64,000 nt of DNA from Agelaius tricolor (Eukaryota; Chordata; Aves; Passeriformes; Icteridae), in the NCBI GenBank assembly GCA_023055355.1, contig JALJCS010000001.1:95093381-95157380 (forward strand), given 5' to 3'. Below the pieces are notes generated by a model. It saw only the letters and a program-made list of their open reading frames with translations, did no database searches and had not been told where the DNA came from. The first letter of the stretch is position 1, and every line of letters begins with the position of its first letter. Of the stretch, positions 56,701-62,535 are shown in pieces. Made by a program: the position numbers and the translations under genes.

Positions 56701-59700
56701 TTTCCTTCTCTGCTCTCGTTTCCTAGTTTTCTCCACTTCTTTTTTTTTGTTTTGTTTTGTTTTCCTTTCTGTATTCATATATCTTACCAGGGCTGTTTGA
56801 TGGCAAAAACAGGATTTGTATTCCCTGATCTGCTTCTCAACTTTTTGCCTTCTAAGGTTTTTGCCCCATGGTACTCAGGACACAGACTCCATGAGACAAG
56901 ACAGGTGGATGCAGCCCTCCTCCTCATCACCCCATCTGTACAAGTTGGGTTGGCAGAGAATGGGAAAGGAGAAGCAAAGTTGTGTAACAGCTATCTCTGA
57001 TTTGGGCCTTCCCATGAACATCAGTAGGGTCCTTTTCCCTTAATCTCACAGAGGCATCTCTTACAATATTTGAAAAACAAAACAAAAAACCAAGCAGACT
57101 TTCCAATGTTAACATACCATAACACAAAAAAACCCCCAACAAACAAACAAACAAAACACAAAACAACAACATCAACAACAGCACAAACAAAAAACTCCAA
57201 CAAACAAACAAACAAAAAAACCCCACCCATACAAAAAAACTCAACACTACAAAGCCTGTAAGCATATTCTTTGGAATATGACAGTATTTCTACATTGCAG
57301 GTCTTAGGATTGTGCAATATTCAATAATCTAATTCCATTCCTCTGTCATGCCCTAAATTTTGTGTTTAAGAACACATAATTAGAGTTGAAATTATTTCTC
57401 TCACTGTAGAGAAGGCTGTAGCACAGGATCCATGAGTATGATGATAGCACTCACAGCAAACACAGGGTAAAATCATCCAAATGTGAAAATCCTTGTCAGT
57501 GAGATGAAAATAAACTCACTGCTTAACAGAGATGGGGTAAATCAGTGCAGATGTCACCATGACCTGGCTGTGTCCTGTACAGGAAGAGGTTGTCTGTCCT
57601 TCCATGCTGGACAACATCCTCCTCTCAGCCCAGCCAAGTGGCAGGCCAGTAAACAGGAGCTGTTTTCTCTGGCTGCCACAAGCCCTGCCAAGGCCCTTTG
57701 GGGTAATGCTTCATTTAATGATTTACCCATCCTTTCCAGCTGATCAGGCAGACCCCTGCAAGTTCCTGGCTTGTGACAAGTTTTCCGAGTGCGTGCTGAA
57801 CGAGTGGACGAAAGAGGCCGAGTGCCTGTGCAAGCCGGGCTATGGCAGCCAGGACGGGCTGCCCTGCCGCAGCCTGTGCGAGCTGCAGCCCCACCTCTGC
57901 GTCAACGGGGGCAAGTGTGAGCTGGTGCCAGGAAGAGGAGCTGTCTGCAGGTAAAGAGATTAATGGCTTCTGTTAACAGCCCCATAAACCATGCTAATAA
58001 CCCAAAAGATCGACGTTCAGATGCTGAAGTCACACTGCAAATACCCTTCTAAAGTATAAATAGCCTCACCATGGATAAATCCATTTCTGCCTGTTAGTAT
58101 ACACAGAACATTATGATCTAGTTATTTTTATAGATGCTTCAGAAATCTATTAGAAATTCAGCATCATTGGCAGTGATGACACACACAAAGGCATGCATTC
58201 ATTTCAGATTTCCAAACACATTTTGGAAAAATGGAATAACACATTCACAGTTTTGCTACCAATTACATTGTAGCATTTTAAGAAGTTACATTTTTGTAAG
58301 ATATATTAAAAAGAAAATCTTTATTCATACAGACTGTGATTCCAGACCACCCAATAAAGCATGTGAAGGCTTAAGCTGCTTTCAGGGATTTCTGGGAAAG
58401 ACTTGAAGATTAGCAGCTCTTCCTTACTGCAAATATATTTCTTAAGGATTTTTAAATGGAATTATCTTAAGTCAATACTGAGAACTACAGAGTACTTGAA
58501 CATATTCACTCTCTTTTCCAAAGTATCAAGTTTCTTCTCATTGTAAGACTAGACAATTCACAGCAGTATGTGAAACTATACTGGACTGGCACACAGTAGC
58601 TGACCAGCCATGTACATAAGCAAGGATCAAGTTACAATTCCTGTGTTTTTTTATTTTCTCTCAATATTTTGACTAGATTAACAATACATCTTTTACCTTA
58701 CTTAAGGGTAACATCAAAAATTAAGACCATTGGACAAATTATTCAAATTATTCACTGTAACAACCCAACTACCAAAATTAATTTTCTTCAATGGGTATCA
58801 CAGGAATTATTTTGAATTCACCACAGTTACTGCCAAATTCCTGACTTTCAGAGTCACAGTAGAGCAGCTGCAGCATTTAGCACTGGAAATCAGCCTGTGA
58901 CCTAGAAAGGTCCTCTTCAAAACTTTGCTGAGGTAGCAAGGGGTCTGACCTACTCCTCCAAGACTGATGCACTAAGCAAAATAATCCTTTCCCCATCCAG
59001 AAAAACCCTGAATGTACAAGTATAACCAAACCAACATGAGGAATTATAAAAGTACTAAAAATAATAAATTATTTTTTTTGTGAATTATAGCAAGTCACAA
59101 ATTCCCACCAGTGTCGGACTGACAGCTTGTGCAAACTTGTACTGTCAGAGAGAAAGTTATGGCCTACTATTTGCCTTTGTTCTCCTTGTAAATTCACTTC
59201 CCTCTTGTCTTAAAAGAGGAGTAGAGTTCTGCTACTTGTAGTAGAACCCCTATTCCAGACCTAACTCCCCGGAGTGAAATCACCAGTAAACAGAATATAG
59301 GCTTCAAAGTTGTGTTCAGACATTACCTTAAAACACACCTGAACTTCTAAAGTTCTAAACCACAAACGTTACCTGTGGGGTTAGAAATTTGTCAGAGATA
59401 TTTAAAAAGCATTACTTCCTCAAAATTTGTTGGTCGGCAAGGAATATGTCAGTGTCTTTTTATTTAAAACTCACTCTTGAATGTAAAGATATTATCTTTC
59501 CTTATGATCAATCACATAATTTTCATGCAGAAACATAATTACTTGTAGTGGAAATAATGAGTTCATATTACATTGCAGATTTTCCTTTCTTTTTGTTTAA
59601 GATACTCAGTGGTTTTTGCCTTGAAGTTCTGTACATTTTTTCTCTTCCTTTCCTTATTTTAGATGCCCTGTACGTAGACACCAGCTTTACCAAGGACAGC

Positions 59701-60299
59701 GCTGTGCAAAATTTGGTCCAGAACCCACACAACCCTTCATTTTTAAATCTCTCATTCTTGGCTTAGGAAGCCTTGGTTTTCTTTTCATCATTTTGATTAT
59801 TAAGATAAGAAGAAAATGCAAAAGAAACTCTAATTTGCAGTAAGCTGCTCACAATCTTTTCCTTCACATTTCAAAATATTCTTTTTGTTTCTTTTGCAAT
59901 TTAAAATCTTACCTAAACAAAAATGTTCTGCATTGTAGAAGTCCTACTCTCAGCAGCTGTAACCCAGAAAATGCTGTAAGGATCAATCCTGCTTTTGAAC
60001 ACGATGAATCCCTATCTAGCTTTTGTCACACGGCTTGCAGTGTAAGTGCTTGTCTCAGTTCCTCAGAGATCCTTGATCACGAAGCATTACATGAACTTGA
60101 AAACACAATTCAGCCTGGAGGTAAACTGCATGGAAACCCCTTTCTCATCCCTCAACCAACAGCCCCACCTGAAATAACAGGTCCACCTTCGTGTATTAAC
60201 TCCACAACTAAATCAAACTTGAAGCTACTCTCTTGCATGGCGATTTCAGAACTGAAAATACTAATGCATTCATTGCTTTCCACATTTACTGCAGTGTAG
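8706..60299 (+). CDS. IMPG1: IMPG1 (SPACR), whole gene, 17-18 coding exons
   Basis: Retinal interphotoreceptor matrix glycoprotein/proteoglycan that surrounds rods and cones and binds hyaluronan. Coding parts: 8706-8772, 21311-21544, 24363-24529, 24737-24765, 27145-27212, 28237-28322, 29377-29523, 30783-30841, 32579-32599, 34000-34253, 35669-35745, 36554-37055, 52964-53520, 54299-54518, 57740-57950, 59663-59839, 59939-60299. These sum to 3237 nt, 1078 codons plus stop, with every phase matching. Domains by residue: signal peptide 1-20; RTKR 67-70; Cys-rich conserved block 78-156; SEA1 about 233-350; mucin-like spacer about 378-718; SEA2 about 719-829; EGF1 836-872; EGF2 876-914; TM about 925-946; basic stop-transfer 947-954; tail. 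N-glycosylation sequons include N143, N201, N210, N740, N764, N778 and N796. Identity rests on long matches to human IMPG1 from memory (about 797 aa). The length excess comes from the spacer and the TM tail. IMPG2 is the main alternative, but the N-terminal, microexon and SEA2 matches favour IMPG1. Confidence 0.95.
13518..13563. repeat. Short tandem array of TGTTGAAA/TGTTGACA units
   Basis: Five or so copies of an 8-9 nt unit (TGTTGAAA, TGTTGACA, TGTTGACAA, TGTTGAAA, TGTTGAAA) in intron 1. Confidence 0.85.
14273..14296. repeat. (AG)n microsatellite
   Basis: Uninterrupted AG dinucleotides, about 12 units, in intron 1. Confidence 0.95.
18360..18386. repeat. Near-perfect inverted repeat (13-bp arms)
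   Basis: Arms TCTGAACCTAAAA and TTTTAGGTTCAGA around one central A. Upstream, the phrase AAAAATTTCTCT is present twice in tandem (about 18332-18361), so the palindrome sits on the edge of a small duplicated block. Could form a hairpin in pre-mRNA. Confidence 0.9.
19602..19645. repeat. (TA)n microsatellite with palindromic end
   Basis: CATATATATATATATAGA followed by AGATATATAGACATATATATGTCT; the last 16 nt (19630-19645) are a perfect palindrome. Confidence 0.9.
21311..21544 (+). CDS. IMPG1: IMPG1 exon 2: basic N-terminal segment, furin-like site
   Basis: Residues 23-100. The acceptor is TTTTTTTACAG and the donor AGAG|GTAAGA, phase 1 in and out. The segment is rich in Arg and Lys. It contains [13 protein letters not shown], nearly the same as human, with R-T-K-R at 67-70 fitting a furin-type cleavage motif. 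R59 and R67 fit a B-X7-B hyaluronan-binding pattern, as do K50 and R58. The first conserved cysteine (VKVCPQES) is at residue 81. The proteolysis and binding roles are inferred from motifs. Confidence 0.95.
21545..24362 (+). other. IMPG1 intron 2
   Basis: 2.8 kb, AT-rich, no repeat or exon recognised. Short ORFs on both strands look random. Confidence 0.8.
24363..24529 (+). CDS. IMPG1: IMPG1 exon 3: conserved Cys block
   Basis: Residues 101-156. It starts V-C-Q-E-A-V-W-E-A, almost identical to human IMPG1, and contains Cys102, Cys130, Cys136 and an N-glycosylation site at N143 (NFS). The acceptor is TTACTCAG and the donor CGG|GTAAGG, ending in phase 0. With exon 2 this forms the N-terminal module shared by IMPG1 and IMPG2. 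Its biochemical function is not established from sequence. Confidence 0.96.
24737..24765 (+). CDS. IMPG1: IMPG1 exon 4: 29-nt small exon
   Basis: Encodes RVKHRTFQE plus two bases of an Arg codon (residues 157-166), matching human RIKQRSFPDR. It follows a 207-bp intron. The acceptor is TTTTTGCAG and the donor AAAG|GTAAGT. Too short for automatic ORF detection. Confidence 0.93.
24766..27144 (+). other. IMPG1 intron 4
   Basis: 2.4 kb without recognisable feature. An ORF at 25933-26223 has no resemblance to known proteins and lacks fitting splice sites. Confidence 0.8.
27145..27212 (+). CDS. IMPG1: IMPG1 exon 5
   Basis: Encodes K-D-E-I-S-A-E-K-T (human-identical) and a Gly/Lys/Thr/Ser stretch, residues 166-188. 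The acceptor is TTGATAG and the donor ACAG|GTAAAA, leaving phase 1. It begins the flexible linker that leads to SEA1. Confidence 0.93.
28237..28322 (+). CDS. IMPG1: IMPG1 exon 6: linker with two N-glycosylation sites
   Basis: Residues 189-217, including N-G-T at 201 and N-D-T at 210. The peptide [11 protein letters not shown] parallels human TLLNEILDNTLNDTK. The acceptor is CGCCTGCAG and the donor GAAG|GTGAGG, phase 0 out. Confidence 0.93.
29377..29523 (+). CDS. IMPG1: IMPG1 exon 7: start of SEA1
   Basis: Residues 218-266. [19 protein letters not shown] aligns with human VELSVSLVNQKFKAELADS and forms the first strand and helix of a SEA domain. It ends K-F-Q-L-Q at GTAGGG, phase 0. SEA domains are extracellular folds found in heavily O-glycosylated membrane and matrix proteins. 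Confidence 0.95.
30783..30841 (+). CDS. IMPG1: IMPG1 exon 8: SEA1 continued
   Basis: Residues 267-285 plus two bases: [19 protein letters not shown], very close to human MQKIFKKLPGFKKIHVLGF. The acceptor is TTCTATAG and the donor TCAA|GTAAGT, phase 2 out. This is the helix and strand before the loop that holds the cleavage site in self-cleaving SEA domains. Confidence 0.95.
30842..33999 (+). other. IMPG1 introns 8 and 9 flanking the microexon
   Basis: 3.2 kb containing the 21-nt exon at 32579-32599. Just downstream, at 32637-32663, is an AT-rich inverted repeat (TTATAATAATAATTATTATTAA). Otherwise featureless. Confidence 0.75.
32579..32599 (+). CDS. IMPG1: IMPG1 exon 9: 21-nt microexon in SEA1
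   Basis: Exactly 21 nt (ends GAAAGATGG|GTAATC), phase 2 in and out. Spliced between exons 8 and 10 it yields G-F-K-Q-K-K-E-K-D-G-S-S-S-T. Human IMPG1 reads G-F-R-P-K-K-E-K-D-G-S-S-S-T at the same point. Skipping it keeps the frame and removes seven residues. The acceptor (ATGAAG|AC) is weak, with the pyrimidine tract about 15-50 nt upstream, which suggests help from exonic or intronic enhancers. Confidence 0.85.
34000..34253 (+). CDS. IMPG1: IMPG1 exon 10: end of SEA1 and linker
   Basis: Residues 293-377. [16 protein letters not shown] supplies the SEA1 strand after the loop. This is followed by an acidic linker and [10 protein letters not shown] ... LGTLQFTD, matching human LTATDLKRL ... 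VGTIQFTD. The acceptor is CCCTTGCAG and the donor GATG|GTCAGT, phase 1. The loop has G-S-S-S-T rather than a G-S-V-V-V type motif, so SEA1 probably does not self-cleave. Confidence 0.94.
34254..35668 (+). other. IMPG1 intron 10
   Basis: 1.4 kb, AT-rich, no feature recognised. AATAAA-like strings near 34505-34517 are not preceded by a supported transcript end. Confidence 0.75.
35669..35745 (+). CDS. IMPG1: IMPG1 exon 11
   Basis: Residues 378-403, [17 protein letters not shown] and following, ending P-D-L at GTAGGT. The acceptor is TTCTTTGCAG. This is the start of the low-conservation extracellular spacer. Phase 1 in, phase 0 out. Confidence 0.9.
36113..36455 (+). mobile_element. CR1 LINE 3' fragment
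   Basis: CCTTCCTGTATCTGAAGGGG, GGACAAGGAAAATGGGCTCA, TTCTTTACTGTGAGGATGGT, GACAGGTTGGATGTGCCATT, GGCCCCTTCCAACCCAACCC: the ordered 3' end of a CR1, sense to IMPG1, in the 0.8-kb intron 11 just 100 bp before exon 12. Confidence 0.93.
36554..37055 (+). CDS. IMPG1: IMPG1 exon 12: mucin-like spacer
   Basis: Residues 404-570, 502 nt. Rich in Ser, Thr, Pro, Glu and Asp with no cysteine, as expected for an extended O-glycosylated region. Ser-Gly pairs occur only near the end (DSLSGQ), so most sugar here would be mucin-type. The acceptor is CTTTTTTAG and the donor CAAG|GTAAGA, phase 1 out. I recognise little direct similarity to human in this exon; it is assigned by its open frame, splice sites and position. 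Confidence 0.9.
37247..37370. repeat. Direct repeat, copy 1 (about 124 bp)
   Basis: Starts TGTAAAACCCAACAG and ends CTAGATTAACAT. Near-identical to 38747-38871 with only a few substitutions and 1-nt gaps. The two copies are 1.5 kb apart in the same orientation. Confidence 0.95.
38747..38871. repeat. Direct repeat, copy 2 (about 125 bp)
   Basis: Second copy of the block at 37247-37370. Differences include AAGGAACACTTTAG versus AACGAACACTTAG and length of the A run. The 1376 bp between the copies is not itself duplicated. Confidence 0.95.
38863..38914. repeat. 26-bp tandem duplication
   Basis: Two adjacent units beginning GATTAACA and ending TTTTTCTG, differing at two bases, overlapping the end of direct-repeat copy 2. 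Confidence 0.92.
45072..45096. repeat. (TAG)n microsatellite
   Basis: About eight TAG units following an AATAAC-rich stretch at 45056-45071. Confidence 0.92.
46143..46245 (+). other. Candidate alternative terminal exon in IMPG1 intron 12
   Basis: A strong acceptor (TTTTCTTTTCTGTTTCAG) precedes a frame that, joined in phase 1 to exon 12, encodes [20 protein letters not shown] then four more residues and stops at TAA 46214-46216. AATAAA follows at 46220-46225 with GT-rich sequence downstream. It would make a truncated secreted isoform without SEA2, EGF or TM. It could equally be a chance arrangement in T-rich intron sequence. Confidence 0.3.
50219..50440 (-). mobile_element. CR1 LINE 3' fragment
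   Basis: TTCATAGAATAAGTTTGATT, GGGAGGGACCTTTAAAGGCC, ATCTAGTTCAACCCC, TTTCCAGGGATGCAGCATGC, TTCCAGTGTTTCACCAATCT: reverse complement of a CR1 3' end, its tail facing left. Confidence 0.92.
50526..51082 (+). mobile_element. CR1 LINE 3' fragment
   Basis: CCACCTGGCGTGCTCTGTTC, GTCCAGAGGAGGGTCATGAA, GGCTGAGAGAGATGGGCTTG, GGACAAGGGAGAATGGCTTT, GGTTGGACTAGATAATGTTT, ending TTTGATTCTATGAAA. This is the longest CR1 piece in the window (about 560 bp) and contains broken reading frames of the element's 3' part. Confidence 0.94.
51551..51576. repeat. Palindromic TG/TA/CA microsatellite
   Basis: (TG)3(TA)7(CA)3, a perfect 26-nt palindrome able to extrude as a cruciform. Confidence 0.92.
52964..53520 (+). 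CDS. IMPG1: IMPG1 exon 13: mucin-like spacer and start of SEA2
   Basis: Residues 571-756. Contains S-S-G-D-D at 580-584 and G-S-G at 684-686, candidate chondroitin sulfate attachment sites in an acidic setting, then Pro/Thr-rich sequence. It ends with the start of SEA2, [20 protein letters not shown], nearly identical to human. The acceptor is a tandem CAGCAG (exon start 52964 or 52967). The donor is AATTG|GTGGGT, phase 0. The upstream intron is 15.9 kb. The exon is locally GC-rich compared with its surroundings. Confidence 0.95.
53521..54298 (+). other. IMPG1 intron 13
   Basis: 0.8 kb separating the two halves of SEA2. Nothing recognised. Confidence 0.8.
54299..54518 (+). CDS. IMPG1: IMPG1 exon 14: SEA2 with cleavage motif
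   Basis: Residues 757-829. [31 protein letters not shown] and [11 protein letters not shown] match human closely. G779-S780-V-I-V fits the SEA autoproteolysis motif (cleavage between Gly and Ser). N-glycosylation sites are at N764, N778 and N796. Cys803 and Cys809 replace residues I recall as Gly and Arg in human. The acceptor is TTTTGCAG and the donor CCAG|GTAAGA, phase 1. Confidence 0.96.
54519..57739 (+). other. IMPG1 intron 14
   Basis: 3.2 kb. Very AT-rich at 55400-56200 with TAATTATTAATT-type inverted motifs near 56105-56180, a T/TTTTG run near 56730-56765 and a long A/C-rich low-complexity stretch at 57065-57245. No exon recognised. Confidence 0.75.
57065..57245. repeat. A/C-rich low-complexity (AAAC)n-like tract
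   Basis: About 180 nt of AACAAACAAACAAAA, AACAACAACATC and AAAAAACCCC blocks on the + strand, probably a decayed simple repeat. Frames through it look like artificial Lys/Thr/Asn ORFs (or Phe/Val/Cys on the other strand). Confidence 0.9.
57740..57950 (+). CDS. IMPG1: IMPG1 exon 15: EGF1 and most of EGF2
   Basis: Residues 830-899 plus two bases. EGF1 has six cysteines at 836, 841, 847, 858, 860 and 872. EGF2 begins at 876 with 883, 889 and 899. A-D-Q-A-D-P-C-K-F is human-identical. The acceptor is CTTTCCAG and the donor GCAG|GTAAAG, phase 2. Noticeably GC-rich against AT-rich introns. Confidence 0.95.
57951..59662 (+). other. IMPG1 intron 15
   Basis: 1.7 kb, AT-rich, interrupts EGF2 between the fourth and fifth cysteines. 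No further feature seen. Confidence 0.8.
59663..59839 (+). CDS. IMPG1: IMPG1 exon 16: end of EGF2 and transmembrane helix
   Basis: Residues 900-958 plus two bases. Cys901 and Cys914 complete EGF2. Then [20 protein letters not shown], continuing Ile-Ile (925-946), forms a single hydrophobic helix, followed by K-I-R-R-K-C-K-R (947-954), a stop-transfer signal. The acceptor is CTTATTTTAG and the donor TTGCA|GTAAGC. The frame is fixed by the phase-2 junction with exon 15. In another frame an ATG-initiated ORF overlaps this exon, but that frame breaks EGF2. The human exon at this point encodes a soluble tail without the cysteines or helix. Confidence 0.88.
59939..60299 (+). CDS. IMPG1: IMPG1 exon 17: cytoplasmic tail
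   Basis: Follows a 99-bp intron; acceptor GCATTGTAG. Entering in phase 2 it stays open for 119 codons to TAG at 60297-60299. The proximal part includes I-N-P-A-F-E-H-D-E and [11 protein letters not shown], which look constrained. The distal part after 60120 is less distinctive. A donor at 60120 (GGAG|GTAAAC) could end the exon there, so the stated end is the read-through model. Confidence 0.75.
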
Positions 60300-60426
60300 T
60301 TTTCATAACAGGACTGTAGAACTGCTTTTCTTACAGCTCTCTTGCATGGTTCTGCCAGTCTATCCTAGCTGAGTGCTTTTAGACATTTAGAGAAATAATT
60401 AGTGGTTTGGTTTTTCACTTTTGCAG

Positions 60427-60458
60427 GTCACCAGATGAGTTTACAAAACCAAGACTGA
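60427..60458 (+). CDS. IMPG1: IMPG1 possible exon 18 (alternative C-terminus)
   Basis: The acceptor TCACTTTTGCAG, with a good pyrimidine tract, is followed by a phase-1 compatible frame encoding GHQMSLQNQD and TGA at 60456-60458. Joined to a donor at 60120 it gives a 1029-aa protein. Which of the two ends is used cannot be settled from sequence. Confidence 0.5.
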
Positions 60459-61072
60459 CAAGTTAGTCTCTGGAATTCTTCGTTTCCAGCATCAGCCAGA
60501 CAAAATCAAGGTTTGTGACTATTTTCAAGAACCTTAAAAATCTGTTGTGTCCATTGTCAATGTTATCAGGGAGCCTCTTTGTAGTAATTCCACACAAAAA
60601 AAAGCTCAGTTTTTTTGATGCTTGATATGACAACTACTTTTTCTTCTTAAATGTTTTTATGTAACCAAGTTCTATTTTGTATAACCATGTGGTAATGTGG
60701 CAGTCACTGGAATATGTGAAGGAAGAAGAAATACCTGAAATGACAAAGTAACACAAAATGCAATCCAAAGGAGAGGTTTAAATAGCAGTACTAAAAAAAT
60801 CTCAGATCACTCAGTCTGGTTAAGCTACATAGAGTTTAAAAAGTAGGAATTCTAATTTGAGCAGAATATTGCTCATATCTCAAGTATTATTTCAAGTTTT
60901 GCACCTTGAATCTTTGTGGGGGGAAAAAAAGACAGAAAGGGGAAAAGCCGAGTCAAAACTTCCTCTAAAACTGGCAGACTGTTTCTGATGTATCTGAGTA
61001 TATCCTCTTGATAGGTAAAAAAAAAGCTTTTACTTTGTCATTTTCATTTTTCTGAATTACAGCCCAATTAGG

Positions 61073-61078
61073 AATAAA
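61073..61078 (+). terminator. Candidate polyadenylation signal AATAAA
   Basis: AATAAA about 0.6-0.8 kb after the two possible stop codons, within AT-rich sequence free of other features. A second AATAAA is at 61512-61517. The 3'UTR would then span about 60.3-61.1 or 61.5 kb. Usage is not provable here. Confidence 0.35.
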
Positions 61079-62224
61079 AAGGTTTTGCTATAGCTGTTAG
61101 CACCCTATGTTATTGTGGGGAATATCAGTACAGGAGTGCCCTTGGGACTAGCTGGACATTTTGGAAGACAGGATATCAACCACATGAATCTTGGGCTCCT
61201 AATATTTGTTGTTATGTAAATAGAGGAACAAGTAAAGATACCATAAAGAAAAGATTTATTGTCACTGATATTCATCATTCCCAGGTCTGATCTCTTCACG
61301 TACAGTTATAGACTGAGCTGAAAATGGGGGGACTGGAATGCAAAGATAGAGATGGACAAAGGTGGAGATGGACAAAGCAGCAGGGAGTAGCAGTTTGGAA
61401 AAGCTCAAGAATGAACTCACTTCACTGGTCATAAAAGCATGAGCACAGATGTTTGCAATTAGTATTTTACACCCACCTTAAAAGAAATGTGCCTGTGGGC
61501 AATTGTAGACCAATAAACTTTCATAATAGCTAAACTACTTAAAATTTCTACATAGAAAAGAATTAAATATTTTATTAAGTAATAAAATGGCACATCTGTG
61601 AAAGAAAACACAGTTTGTGTCATCTAGACCATATTTGAATTGCCAAAAGTACATTGACAAAGTTCTTCTCAAGATCTAGTTAAGTAAATTAATTTAGTAA
61701 GAAATCCAGCAACCACAAAATTGAAATGGATTTTAAAAAACTGAGAGTCTATTTTTCACTTTTACTTAAGTTCACAGTGAATGTTAACATCACCCTTAGA
61801 TTCAACATGTTTTTAATGATTTGAAAAAAGTCAATGGCAGAAGAAAATGAAAGTAGAACACCTTTCATTAGCTGAAATTAAGAGGAGCATTTTGATTTCA
61901 TAATCTAGAAAATTCCTTCAGGGCTAAGATTTTTTAAATAGAATATGGCACTTGAACTGTATTTTCAGGATGTGGCTATCTAGAACTTGTAGGCCAAATT
62001 GAGAATTCAGTATTTAAGTTCTGGTGTGCGATATGTAATGACGGCAGTGACAGCTTTTTAGGACATTATCTAGAGTAAGTACAGCTCTGTATTTATAAAG
62101 GCATATATGAAAATAGGCATAAAGTTTCAGTAGAAGCTAAAATAACCTTGAAATCCTTCCCAATTATGAAAAATGTCTCCAGTTTAGTTAAAGAATCACT
62201 GCATGGAAAATTATTGCAAAACTT

Positions 62225-62535
62225 CCTTATCAGAGGGGATTTTGATTGGGTGGAGTTTTACCCACATAGTATTTAATGAACTAACAACCTTTAACATCTC
62301 CAGGGATAGTGCATCCACTACTTCTTTGGGCAATCTCTTCCAGTGCCTCACCACCCTCACAGTTAAGAATTCCTTCCTTACATCTAATCCAAATCTCTTC
62401 CACTTTAAAGCCATTCCCTCTAGTCCTATCACTCCCTGCCCTCGGAAAAAGTCTCTCTCCCTCCTTCTTGGGCCCCCTTTAGGTACTGAAAGGCCACTAG
62501 AAGGTCTCCCTGAAGCCTTCTCTTCTCAAAGCTCG
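62225..62535 (-). mobile_element. CR1 LINE 3' fragment
   Basis: TTTAACATCTCCAGGGATAG, GCATCCACTACTTCTTTGGG, CTTCCAGTGCCTCACCACCC, TTAAGAATTCCTTCCTTACA, CCATTCCCTCTAGTCCTATC, GGCCACTAGAAGGTCTCCCT: reverse complement of a CR1 3' region, better preserved than the copy at 2.6 kb. Confidence 0.93.

Noticed and set aside
57021..57317. Hydrophobic minus-strand ORFs of 98-112 aa
   Set aside because: Produced by the T/G-rich complement of a simple AAAC-type repeat, giving Phe/Val/Leu/Cys runs.
59548..59766. 72-aa ATG-initiated plus-strand ORF over exon 16
   Set aside because: Wrong frame: it crosses the intron-exon border and destroys the EGF2 cysteines and TM helix that the phase-correct frame provides.
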